A stretch of DNA of 34,091 nucleotides from Phoronis australis (Eukaryota; Phoronida; Phoronidae): the NCBI GenBank assembly GCA_002633005.1, contig NMRA01000363.1, positions 184,935 to 219,025 of the forward strand, given 5' to 3'. The notes beneath the pieces are model-generated. The model did not search any database. It was not told the origin of the DNA and saw only the letters and a program-made list of their open reading frames with translations. The position numbers were made by a program, and so were the translations under genes. Shown in pieces: positions 23,401 through 30,788 of the stretch. The first letter of the stretch is position 1. Every line of letters begins with the position of its first letter.

Positions 23401-25591
23401 GATCTTTAAATGGGAAATAGCATTTACCGTTAACTCGTGGGTTAACGCCTTGGGCGCTTAAATTGGGAAACCCTGAGACAAGGGGGACGGCGATTACCCA
23501 AGTAGTGGGCGCTTAAACTAAAAATTGGCAAAAGTCGGGAGTGGGCGATTACTCAAGCAGTGGGTGTTTACGTCTAAGTTTTAAGCCGAATTGGGCAAGC
23601 TCGCACGGTGTTCATTCGAGCACGGAACTAATAAGTTTGGTCAAGAAGCAGGACCCGACAACCACAAAGTTTCTCATGGCTCAAACAGAAACAGGATTTC
23701 GACTCTGAAAGGGTGAATTCGCGAGAATGTGGCTAAAAACTGATGTTTTCAAATATATTAGCGAGCTGCAAAATGTCCACGGAGCTTTATGAAACTCGAC
23801 TGGCAGTCCACTTAACGTATCAGCAAGTACTGTTTCAGATCAATGAATGCGACTACACGTCGTTTCCAGCGCCACTGTATCATTAGTGTCGTTCGTACGA
23901 CTGTGTTTAGTTGGAACCCTTCCGGTCCCGTCTTGTTCTTGTTAATGTAGTATGCGTATTAAACCCGATCAACTTTCGATTCACTCTTTATTTTATCTGG
24001 TGTAAAAACACGGACGATTCGTTCCTGGCCGACACAAACCACTTGCAATTACAACGAGAGGGGTGTGTGAATATTGCTCAATTTAAATCTGAGGAAATAA
24101 ATCTATCAACATCCCGCGCTCTATGCGTGCAATTATAACGAGAGGGGGGTTTGAATAATTGGTCAATTCAAGTATGGGTTGACCCAGGAAATAAAGCTAT
24201 CAAAATCAAGAGTTCTATGAGTTCCATTACATCAAGAGAGGAGTTGATTGGTCAATTCAAATCTGGGTCAACCCTAGAGAAAAATCTAGCAAAATCAACT
24301 GCTCCGTCTGAAAATACATGTCGATGTTTCAAAGTTTTACCTCTTCTAGCTAAACACTCAAAAAACTTGATCTAATGAACACCAAAACGAATCGGAAAGG
24401 GTGGCTGATACGAAAAAATTTAGACTAGGTAATTCGAAAACTTGTCACCTAGACAAACCTACGTCGGTGACGACCACGACGTCGTAGACCTAATCTCATA
24501 GTAGACTAGCGTCACTTCTATATCAATCTACCGAGTAAGCCTATAATTTAACAAAAGATCAGTTGATACGTAAAAAAAAGTGTATGCTGCGCTTGAACTT
24601 AACACAAACGCCGAGTGAAAAACGTACTTTTAGAGACAATTGTACGCAGGTGTAAGCACGCCGTGTTTCAGCAAACACAGAAGTCTGAGCCCGAGGCGAA
24701 GCTGTGAACAAAAGCATGGGTTCAGGCACAAGTTCTGTAAGTAGGGCACTTACGTGGAAATTAGCACAAAGTAGGGGATTGGCGATTACACAAGCAAACG
24801 GCGCTTAAACCGAAAATTGACCAAAAGTCAGGGATGGGCGATTACCTGGGCATGGGCGTTAACCCGCAAGTTTACGGTATATATAGATTATTACATGGCG
24901 AAGTCGTTATCCCCTGTAATCTAGAGCCCGAGTGAATTTTGAAGAATTATGACATCACATACCCTGGTGTGCACAGTGTAAAATGGTTAGTTACAGATCT
25001 TGGGAGCTGAACGATCGAGAGACTGCTCAAAGAAAAAGTTTGATAACAGGACTATTTCTTCGAGTTGGAAAGAATTAAATACATTGTCAGTCTCCTAAAC
25101 TAAAGTGTCCCTCTATGCGCAAAAGATATTCATAAAAACGTGACTTTTTCTGTTTAAACTTTAAAGTGAGAGGCACAATTCCTCAAAAAGCTTCTGGCGT
25201 ATGAAGATCCCATGGGAGCTTCACTGCGTCTCTACTTAGCCACCTAGAAATGGTGATCACTGCCTACACTAGGGCCAGCTAGAGACGGTGGTCACTGTCT
25301 ACCAGTGCCACTGGCAGACAAAGTCACTGTCGGTGGAAGTGACACTGACAGTGTACCAGTGACAGTGTCACTGTCACTGTCAGTGAGTGGCAGTGCAGTG
25401 CCGACCGGAGGTCAAAGATAGGTCATCGCCGTCGAATTCCGAAACAGCTCACCTTCCAAAATTTGAGGGATGCAGTTCACTTGTATAGGGGTTGGCTTGG
25501 TCATTCCGACAGCTTTACACTGTGTTGTCAGCCAATCATTCAAGCCAAGGTTCACGAAAGGGACTCGTGGACACTCAACGGAGGCCGCCAT
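11313..25591 (-). CDS. DDX49: DEAD-box ATP-dependent RNA helicase DDX49 (Dbp8 orthologue), complete, 12 coding exons
   Basis: Joined minus-strand exons 25591-25453, 23090-22967, 22461-22376, 21804-21683, 20834-20656, 19516-19376, 18642-18490, 17125-17028, 16420-16346, 14885-14797, 13466-13395 and 11417-11313 give 1383 nt (460 residues plus TGA) with every phase agreeing. Motifs seen: Q motif (KPTPIQ, 32-37), I (AKTGSGKT, 54-61), Ia (PTREL, 86-90), GG (114-115), Ib (TPGR, 135-138), II (DEAD, 160-163), III (SAT, 191-193), IV (IFTQTC, 258-263), V (TDVASRGLD, 310-318) and VI (HRVGRTAR, 339-346). The C-terminal 35 residues are Lys-rich, as is typical of nucleolar helicases. Human DDX49 is about 480 residues, so the length fits. 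Family knowledge: ATP-dependent RNA unwinding in 18S rRNA / 40S subunit maturation. The DDX49 assignment rather than another DEAD protein rests on the [12 protein letters not shown] region, the [14 protein letters not shown] stretch and the tail INKRK-LILEGKDPDLE. Confidence 0.96.
11844..11857 (-). promoter_or_regulatory. CTCF-like core in DDX49 intron 11
   Basis: The minus strand reads TCAACAGGGGGCGC, matching the extended CTCF core (CCASYAGRKGGCRS) at 12 of 14 positions. It is a sequence match only. Confidence 0.3.
12362..13376. repeat. 42/43-bp minisatellite in DDX49 intron 11, interrupted
   Basis: Units contain ACACATAACTGGTACAGACC and TAATACCACACAATGACCAC. About two decayed copies lie before 12441 (anchors 12371 and 12413) and ten after 12947 (anchors near 12971, 13011, 13053, 13096, 13139, 13181, 13224, 13267, 13310 and 13352). 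Because 42 is divisible by three, long minus-strand open frames appear across it; these are not genes. A transposon splits the array. Confidence 0.93.
12441..12947. mobile_element. 507-bp non-autonomous TIR transposon, 6-bp target duplication
   Basis: It begins CAGGGCTTGGAAT and ends ATTCCAAGCCCTG, a perfect 13-bp inverted repeat. AATACC lies immediately on both sides (12435-12440 and 12948-12953), and removing the element plus one AATACC restores the minisatellite unit. Subterminal GCGGAAA / TTCCGCGGAAA words cluster at the right end (12826-12935) and GCGGAAAC sits near the left. There is no transposase frame. CAGGG ends are typical of hAT-like elements, which usually make 8-bp duplications; variants with shorter ones are known, so the superfamily is only suggested. 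Confidence 0.88.
13395..13466 (-). CDS. DDX49: DDX49 coding exon 11
   Basis: The acceptor is TGTTTCAG|AGATTA and the donor GGAAAG|GTACAA. It is exactly 24 codons in phase 0 (residues 403-426), including [13 protein letters not shown], which is recognisable in DDX49 tails. Confidence 0.92.
14797..14885 (-). CDS. DDX49: DDX49 coding exon 10
   Basis: The acceptor is CTTCCAG|ATGCAA and the donor GAGATT|GTAAGT. It encodes residues 373-402, an acidic/basic helical stretch ([20 protein letters not shown]) that matches the post-core region of DDX49 proteins in character and position. Confidence 0.9.
15308..15841. repeat. 35-bp minisatellite in DDX49 intron 9, about 15 copies, with an (AT)n tract
   Basis: The unit is TTTGTACACTATGTGTATAG then TTTACTTGTATACAA. 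Two versions mix: GTGTAGAATTTGTACAC and GTATACAATTTGTACAG. Near 15735-15760 the phase is broken by a rearranged unit, and (AT)n follows at about 15794-15811. TTGTACA / TGTACAA words make the units partly self-complementary. Confidence 0.93.
16187..16246. repeat. 20-bp tandem repeat, three copies (intron 9)
   Basis: GGTGATGTGAGGCTATGACT and two near copies follow each other directly. Confidence 0.8.
16346..16420 (-). CDS. DDX49: DDX49 coding exon 9
   Basis: The acceptor is GTTTCAG|GTCGTG and the donor GCATCA|GTAAGT. It encodes residues 348-373 ([20 protein letters not shown] and following), the end of the helicase core. Confidence 0.95.
16764..16845. repeat. About 36-bp tandem repeat, two copies (intron 8)
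   Basis: AAGTGCCCCCTTGTGGGTAC...ATAGTTGCG is followed by AGGTGCACCCTTGTGTGTAC...ATAGCTGCA. The first copy, read on the minus strand, carries CCACAAGGGGGC, one mismatch from the CTCF core. Confidence 0.65.
17028..17125 (-). CDS. DDX49: DDX49 coding exon 8 (motifs V-VI)
   Basis: The acceptor is ATTACAG|AGGACT and the donor CGAGCAG|GTATGA. It encodes residues 315-348: RGLDIP, VNHNVPN, and motif [10 protein letters not shown], which supplies the arginine finger for ATP hydrolysis. Confidence 0.96.
18166..18263. repeat. Perfect 49-bp tandem duplication (intron 7)
   Basis: Two identical copies, 18166-18214 and 18215-18263, begin AAATCATCTTATATTCATTT and end GGTGGCGAGAGTAC. The absence of any difference suggests a very recent event or an assembly duplication. 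Confidence 0.93.
18490..18642 (-). CDS. DDX49: DDX49 coding exon 7 (ALHSM segment, start of motif V)
   Basis: The acceptor is GCAACAG|GTACTG and the donor GCCAGCAG|GTGTGA. It encodes residues 264-315, including [20 protein letters not shown], a DDX49/DDX47-type signature, and CTDVASR of motif V, whose final Arg codon is split with exon 8. Confidence 0.96.
18721..18885. repeat. Imperfect 90-bp tandem repeat, two copies (intron 6)
   Basis: CAACATGGGGAAGCACCCAG at 18722 and CAACATGGAGATGCACCCAG at 18812 open two copies that share GTACTTG-AAAGGGTGATAC and the GTTACAGT-CAA words. Confidence 0.8.
19376..19516 (-). CDS. DDX49: DDX49 coding exon 6 (start of RecA domain 2)
   Basis: The acceptor is GTTTCAG|GACGGC and the donor TTGCAA|GTATGT. 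It encodes residues 217-264: the inter-domain [11 protein letters not shown], the segment KDAYLVRLL, and motif IV around IFTQTC. Confidence 0.95.
19517..20655. other. DDX49 intron 5, no structure recognised
   Basis: This intron is AT-rich with scattered short open frames on both strands and no recognisable repeat. Confidence 0.5.
20656..20834 (-). CDS. DDX49: DDX49 coding exon 5 (DEAD and SAT motifs)
   Basis: The acceptor is TTCATTAG|GTGCTTG and the donor TCAAA|GTACGT. It encodes residues 158-217, with the Walker B VLDEAD that binds Mg-ATP and drives hydrolysis, and LLFSATM (motif III), which couples hydrolysis to unwinding. This is the most diagnostic exon. Confidence 0.97.
20835..21682. 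other. DDX49 intron 4
   Basis: No nested gene. A GC-richer piece at about 21395-21640 (GGGGCCTATTGGACCCC and nearby) may be a worn transposon fragment, but ends were not found. Confidence 0.4.
21683..21804 (-). CDS. DDX49: DDX49 coding exon 4 (motif Ib), unusual donor
   Basis: The acceptor is TTGTGCAG|ATATGATG. It encodes residues 117-157 with [11 protein letters not shown]. The only donor that keeps frame with exon 5 is TTTCTG|GTCTGT, a GT site with C at +3 that fits the consensus poorly. The reading frame itself is clear on both sides. Confidence 0.92.
22376..22461 (-). CDS. DDX49: DDX49 coding exon 3 (motif Ia to GG)
   Basis: The acceptor is TTTTCAG|AGAGTT and the donor GACAG-G|GTAAGT. 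It encodes residues 88-117 with [11 protein letters not shown] and the GG doublet (114-115), which contacts RNA in DEAD-box proteins. Confidence 0.94.
22967..23090 (-). CDS. DDX49: DDX49 coding exon 2 (Walker A)
   Basis: The acceptor is CCCAG|GTCGTG and the donor ACGAG|GTAAGA. It encodes residues 47-88, including motif I AKTGSGKT (ATP phosphate binding) and the start of motif Ia. It enters in phase 1 and leaves in phase 2. Confidence 0.95.
23425..24879. mobile_element. 1.45-kb element in DDX49 intron 1 with inverted ends and subterminal direct repeats
   Basis: The first 25 bases (23425-23449, TACCGTTAACTCGTGGGTTA...) and the reverse complement of 24855-24879 match at 22 of 25. Inside the left end lie GGCGATTACCCAAGTAGTGG and GGCGCTTAAACTAAAAATTG; inside the right end (24776-24850) the same words occur in the same orientation (GGCGATTACACAAGCAAACG, GGCGCTTAAACCGAAAATTG). 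The subterminal regions are therefore direct, not inverted, repeats. TA at both edges (23425-23426 and 24878-24879) could be a TA target duplication. No transposase motif was seen. The short open frame at 23911-24138 has no recognised domain. Confidence 0.75.
24047..24313. repeat. Three imperfect tandem repeats of about 85-95 bp inside the intron 1 element
   Basis: Each copy runs CAATTACAACGAGAGGGG, then GGTCAATTCAAATCTGGGT, then GGAAATAAATCTATCAAAAT. Copies start near 24047, 24129 and 24226. Confidence 0.75.
25281..25402. repeat. GTGACA/CACTGTC-rich hairpin repeat next to exon 1
   Basis: The words CACTGTC and GACAGTG recur on both strands. At 25357-25379 CAGTGACAGTG and CACTGTCACTG form an 11-bp perfect stem around one T. 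It lies about 50 bases inside intron 1 from the first donor, so it would be near the 5' end of the transcript. Confidence 0.8.
25453..25591 (-). CDS. DDX49: DDX49 coding exon 1 (residues 1-46 plus one base)
   Basis: The ATG is at 25591-25589 in the context AAAAATGGCGGCC. The exon encodes the N-terminus and the Q motif (KPTPIQ), which contacts the adenine of ATP. It ends GAAG|GTGAGC, a strong donor, in phase 1. No other in-frame ATG upstream gives a better helicase start. The 5' untranslated part was not delimited. Confidence 0.93.
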
Positions 25592-25596
25592 TTTTA
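25583..25596 (-). promoter_or_regulatory. YY1-like motif over the DDX49 start codon
   Basis: The minus strand reads AAAAATGGCGGCC across the ATG, close to the YY1 consensus AAGATGGCGGC. In animals YY1 sites often overlap the start or transcription start of housekeeping and ribosome-related genes. Whether it is bound here is inference. Confidence 0.4.
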
Positions 25597-26814
25597 AAAA
25601 CAGGCCTTCTTGTTGGGGGACACTTTAGAAAATAAAATTTTTGCAAAATAAGAGAAAAAATCAGACATAATCCAACTTGAATTTCAATAAAAGTTGAATA
25701 TATAATCTATTTGCTAAAATTTACTTATGTTCTAAATTATTTGAAGTACTGTACAATGCTTTAGAATAATTTCCAAATGCTCTCCAAAACATCCTTGAAC
25801 AGCCTTGAAATGCTATGAATTGGCAATAAAAATTCTGGGAAATATTTTTCTTAGGTAGAGCGAAGTCACAAAAACTTTTTTCATTTAATCTTTTCAAAAT
25901 TTGAAAGTGTGTGTTCAGTGAGTATGCTGTCACATATTTTTTGCTTGATGGTTTAGAATAGAGGCTATAACAACCAATAAAAGTTCAACTTTAAGGTCAT
26001 GGGAATTGTACATGCGCACTCATTGGGCATCACACAGGTGAAAAACACCGTCTCGTACTCGCGAGCTCGTTGGGATAATCACTGGCTCAAAGTGAGTGCT
26101 AATCAACGCAAACCAGCATCACAACTCTGAAAAAGGCAAGTACTGTCAACTTGTTGTTATTTTTTACTAGGCAAATAGCGTAGAGAAGCTTCCACAACGG
26201 TTCGCGCGTATGACAGGCGCTCCCGTGCCCGGAACGTGCACAAGAAAATGTTACAAGCTAAGCTGATACATTGATTTTTGATGGAAATAATTACTGTCCT
26301 TAGGAATATGCTATCTTAAAAGCCTACGTTCATCAATAATACAGCGATGAACGTTTGCAGGCGTCATATATGTTATTTTATTACGGCCTGCGGAAAGTGT
26401 TGACTATTTCAACCTTTTTTATACATTCCGTAAATTCCAATTGAATCCAAGTCATAGTCATTGAGTTTCCATACATGTGTTGTGTGTAGGCCTACTTTCA
26501 CCTGTGAACACAAATGCCTAAACCATGCCCTTTACACGATATGCCTCTTAAGATTATATGGGACCTTATCGACATTTCTGTGGATTCAATGTATTGCGTT
26601 TAACCTTGTGTGATCTGAAAGTAGAAAACCTGAAAAACTTGATTTTTGACTCAATTTTGTACCTGTACTGCCATTGAATGGAACAAATTACCATGTCCTT
26701 TTAGTAAAATTTATCAAAAAGGTAAGGTACTATCATAGCAAAACAACACTAATGATCAAGTTCTCTTTTCAAATGTTCAGAAACTCTGTGAGTTGTCATT
26801 GCGTTTATGCAATC
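25597..26814. other. Upstream region of DDX49; no exon supported
   Basis: Contains CpG-bearing patches at about 26045-26070 (CTCGTACTCGCGAGCTCG) and 26195-26240. A strong donor-like CAAA|GTGAGT lies near 26089 on the plus strand, which could end a non-coding first exon of a divergent gene. No coding sequence was found. Confidence 0.3.
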
Positions 26815-26819
26815 TTTGT

Positions 26820-26872
26820 GATTTTGTAAAAATCCTATTTTGTGAAAATCCTATTTTGTGAAAATGCTATTT
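26820..26872. repeat. 16-bp tandem repeat, three copies
   Basis: TTTTGTGAAAATCCTA repeats three times with few changes. Confidence 0.8.
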
Positions 26873-27644
26873 TTAGTAGCCTGTCATGTAAAAGTGGACC
26901 AATGTAGATGATTCCTAATACCGTTTTGAACAACAGTGCATAAAGCATGAAAGTTTGACACAAAGCTGACCATCCTCTTCTGTGATATGATATTCAGAAT
27001 ATATAGCGAAATTTGGACATTTTCCTAACTGTCCACCATTAAAAGCTTTAACCTTGATTCCCAGTGGTTGCAGTTTGCAGAACCACTTCCTGTCAAAGAA
27101 TGTTATGCCTACTTGGCCATTTTTTCTTATTTTGCATTGAGTCAAGCGTCTGTATCATTTTAGTCTACAGTACTATATAGTTTACGTACATTTAAACAAA
27201 GTATGGTATTTTTGACAAACTTGATTTTTGTAATTACTGCAGTCAATAATACAGTTCAGTAGCATTTAAAATCTTAGTTTATTGTTTTTAAAGCAGAAGT
27301 CAATGAAGTCATGAATTGGTTTTAACCCCATTGTCTGTTTCTGTGTCCCAGGGATGCCGTTCACACACTGAGTATGAGAAAATTGTTGTCCATTCCGCTG
27401 AATCATAGATTGCGTGTATGACAAACTGACTTTTTATCTTTGACACGTTTGGGATTAAGTTCATATGAATTATCAGAATGGATTTAAGTTGAAGATAAAA
27501 TACATCATCCTTGACACGTTAAGGAATTCACTCGGGATACAAAATTTGGATGTATGAAATGGCTCAGTTATGAACAGGGACGATGGGGAGTATAAGTTAC
27601 CTATACAGTTTGGAACAGTCTCATCACCACACCACCTAGTGTTC

Positions 27645-27670
27645 AATCGCTTCCGAAGATGGCTGCCGAG
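27645..27670 (+). promoter_or_regulatory. ETS/YY1-like composite
   Basis: CGCTTCCGAAGATGGCTGCC combines an ETS core (CTTCCG on this strand) with a full YY1-like AAGATGGCTGC. Such pairs mark start sites of housekeeping genes in animals. The ATG within it opens only six codons before TGA, and no gene was found downstream. Confidence 0.35.
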
Positions 27671-30580
27671 ATGAGCTGAAACTGTCAAGGTACTTAATAC
27701 TTTTCTGGTTGTGGAAATAAGAAATAATCAATTTGTACTCTACCAACCTTATGAGATTATTTAGTAAAATATAAAATGGGTTTCCCAATTTCTCTGGATG
27801 TCCATGGCTATGTTGTGTGGTATGCTAATGCATATGTAGGGCTGTACATAAAATTTACTGTCTTACAAATCTGACCTTATTTTCAATGGGCTGATGAACT
27901 CCCTAAGCTGATGTTTGGAATTTTAATATATATACCTTGGCTTTCTAGATTTTGATAATTTTTCACTTGCTTAGCAAACAATTTGACTGGCAAGTGAAAT
28001 TCTATTTTGTAAAATTTCTCCTCAAAGCAAAAGATTAATTACATTTTAGTCTATATTACCAGCATGGTTTGTAGTGTGTAGATAAACAACATTTGGTGAA
28101 GTTTACATCATTTGTAGTAGGGTAAATCAGCCTTTGAAATTTAGAAAAAGTTCCCAGTTTGGCAATTATTTTTGTGTGAAATAAATGATGGGTGTTACCG
28201 TGGGGTGTCTGAATTGGAATCAAGAGTGTCCACATGAACTCCCGCTAGATGAAGGCCGGTCTTCTTGATATTGAATACACTTATCAGAAAGAGGCTAATT
28301 ATGTATTGAGTGAAATTGAGTATGGTAATTTTCCTGCTAAGGGTGGGAAAATTTTATGTTGATTCCGGGTTTTGTTTATAAGGTTCTCCCTTTTGGGTTT
28401 TCAGTGTGTATCTGAACTACTGAAGCTGCTTTACAGTCTCCAGTTGATGACACAATATGGCTGACAAGTGAAATTTCATTATGTCATATTTCCATGTATC
28501 AAATGCAGCTCACCAGATTAAACATTTGTCAATGCTGAAGTGTTCTACCACAACCACCATCAGACAGTACAATTTTAGATGCCGTCGAAAGTAAAAAAAA
28601 GAACTTGGGCAAAGTTGTTTTAGCACGCGATTTGTTATTTGAGTCAAAATTTCTTGTTTTATGGCCTTCCTGTCGGTAAGCTGTATTTACTTGCTTATGC
28701 CTGCATTTGTAACAGATGTGAGTTTTCTAGAGGTGAGATAAGGCACGTTTTTAATGTCCCAAAAATTTACAAAGTCTGCAAAATGAGGTGAAACAAGTGT
28801 AGGATGTTGGTACACACAGAAAATATACTTTATGTTGGGAATATGTCCCGAAAATAATAGGTGCATCGCAAGCTCCGTTTCCAGAGATACAATTACGTTA
28901 CTTTGTAACTTGTATTTTGCATTTTTTCTGACAAATGCAGCAATCTTAAAACAAACTGAAGCTTATCGTTGAAATTCATACATTCAATATGGTGGACGTA
29001 CTCTGTGTGATAAAAGTTGCCCATGAACACTGCGTGCTGGGAAATTAAAATATCCTTTCCTTTTGAGAGTTGGAAGATGATACGCTGCCCCTATAGAGGG
29101 TAAGCGCAAAAAGGCCTATTTGTTAGAGGTCTGCTTGAAAAAGTCAGACGTCTTTTATATGAGAGTTTTTTTTGTGAGGGCTTTTAATCGTCTAAAACAA
29201 AAAATTCTTTGGTCTTTTTCTGTTTTTACACAGTAAACCTTGAGAAAATGTGGAACTCTGCTTATTTGACTGTAGCAGAACATGACCCAAAAATAAATCC
29301 TTTCACTAAGAATCTGTTTCCCATCTGGCCGACATGTACTTCCTATACCCCTGCATGTACCCACCACCCCTGCATGTACCCACCACCACCAGGGCATATT
29401 GCATATACAGACTGCATGTGAAATCCTTTGTGAAATACATACATTTGTGCAACTCTTAACAAAATCCAACATGTTGAAACAAAGCCAACCTGATTGACTA
29501 CATTTTGTCTCTTTCTTATTGAATAGATTTCTCGTATTATTATTATTATTATTAGAAGGAACTTTTGATTTCTGTGTTCTGTTTTCAAGTGTAGCAAAAA
29601 TGCCAGTAATGTCAATGGTTACTTAGTCCCACATTTGCTGGTGCTTTGGTAGTGGTTCGAGTTGCCTCAAAATTTTTGTTGGCGTTTTTGCTAACACTTT
29701 TGTAGCTCGATCGCTCAATTCAAAGGGCACGCATGCGCGAAGGGTAAGAGGCCTTTTTATCATCACATTGATCAATTTATGACAGAGAGTGGACGTCAGG
29801 GTATGACATCAGTTTTCGCTTTAAAGCTATTAGTTTGAAATAACTGCTGGTGAAAATAGCCCCATTGCGGATAGCTCGTCTATCTGGCTGAAAATCGTTT
29901 GTCCTAACATTTTTGCTAGTCAAACTGCTATTATTTTCGTTTTCGCCACTTATGTGAACCTAATATATATTATCTAGTGTTGATATGTCTCACCACTGCA
30001 CTCATTGTCTTTCCACCATTAAGCAACCCCATGCACTGGAGCGCTATGCCATTGCTTGGAACTACGTCAATGCACTTCTGGTTTGAGGAATTGTTAGTTT
30101 CATTAATTTTTTGCGTGAATTGGCTGAAAACGTTCCTGATAGCTTGTATATTTTAATATAGGCCACTGATTGAACTTCGAGGTGCAGGTCATGTTTCCAT
30201 AATATAAACAGTAGAAAGAATCGTACACCTGGGATGCTGTAGAGTTTGTGTGTGCTTAGTAAAATCTCATCAATTTTGCTAAAAAGTATTTGCCAAATTG
30301 TTCTTTTAGATCAGAGCCGGCTGGTCTTGCTGTGGTGCTTAGTTTACACCACCACCAACAGGTGTGATACTGATGCTGTGCATTTTGAAGGCGTTTTTGT
30401 TTCAGTTTATAGTAAATGGTATATAGGGCATTAATTGTATTTGAAAAGTTTTTTGGCTTACTAACATTACTGTGAATGCTGTTCTAAAGAAAATCAAAGG
30501 AATTCCCAAGTCGCCAAATCTCTTTGGCAAAATCCTAAATTCAATGAGATACCTGTAGTGAAAAGCCACTGAGCTCCGCA
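27671..30580. other. Long stretch without supported genes
   Basis: AT-rich and intron-like or intergenic. It holds a 19-bp direct duplication (29348-29385, CCCCTGCATGTACCCACCA) and a short (ATT)n run (about 29534-29553). Open frames have no splice or motif support. Confidence 0.35.
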
Positions 30581-30677
30581 AATGTCCTCCGGTGCACCCG
30601 AGATCACCCGGTCCGCCTTTTTTCTAGAACGCAAAATAAGAAACATCCCGCGACGTGCTCATTGACAACCACCTAAC

Positions 30678-30788
30678 ATGGCAGAAGAACACACGATTGT
30701 CCCTTCTGACTCTTGCGGAATAATTCTGTCTGTTTACTACCTGTTTGTGTATGCTTGGATGTGGCTTAGTGCAACCTGGGAGTTTTAA
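30678..30788 (+). CDS. Possible short open frame or first coding exon (36 codons)
   Basis: ATG lies in a strong context (A at -3, G at +4: CTAACATGG). The frame starts MAEEHTIVPSDSCG, continues with a hydrophobic run (IILSVYYLFVYAWMWL) and ends TWEF before TAA. About 100 bases upstream hold a local cluster of CpGs (CTCCGG, ACCCGG, TCCGCC, CCCGCGACG), unusual for this region. It could be a microprotein with one membrane helix, or a first exon using a donor such as TGT|GTATGC near 30749. No homologue is recognised and chance is not excluded. Confidence 0.25.
   Translation: MAEEHTIVPSDSCGIILSVYYLFVYAWMWLSATWEF

Noticed and set aside
23911-24138. Transposase fragment in the intron 1 element
   Set aside because: The 75-codon frame has no DDE or other recognisable motif and crosses the internal tandem repeats.
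26915-27145. 76-codon minus-strand frame with mixed composition
   Set aside because: It starts at TTG, has no splice sites or recognisable motif, and lies in AT-rich DNA.
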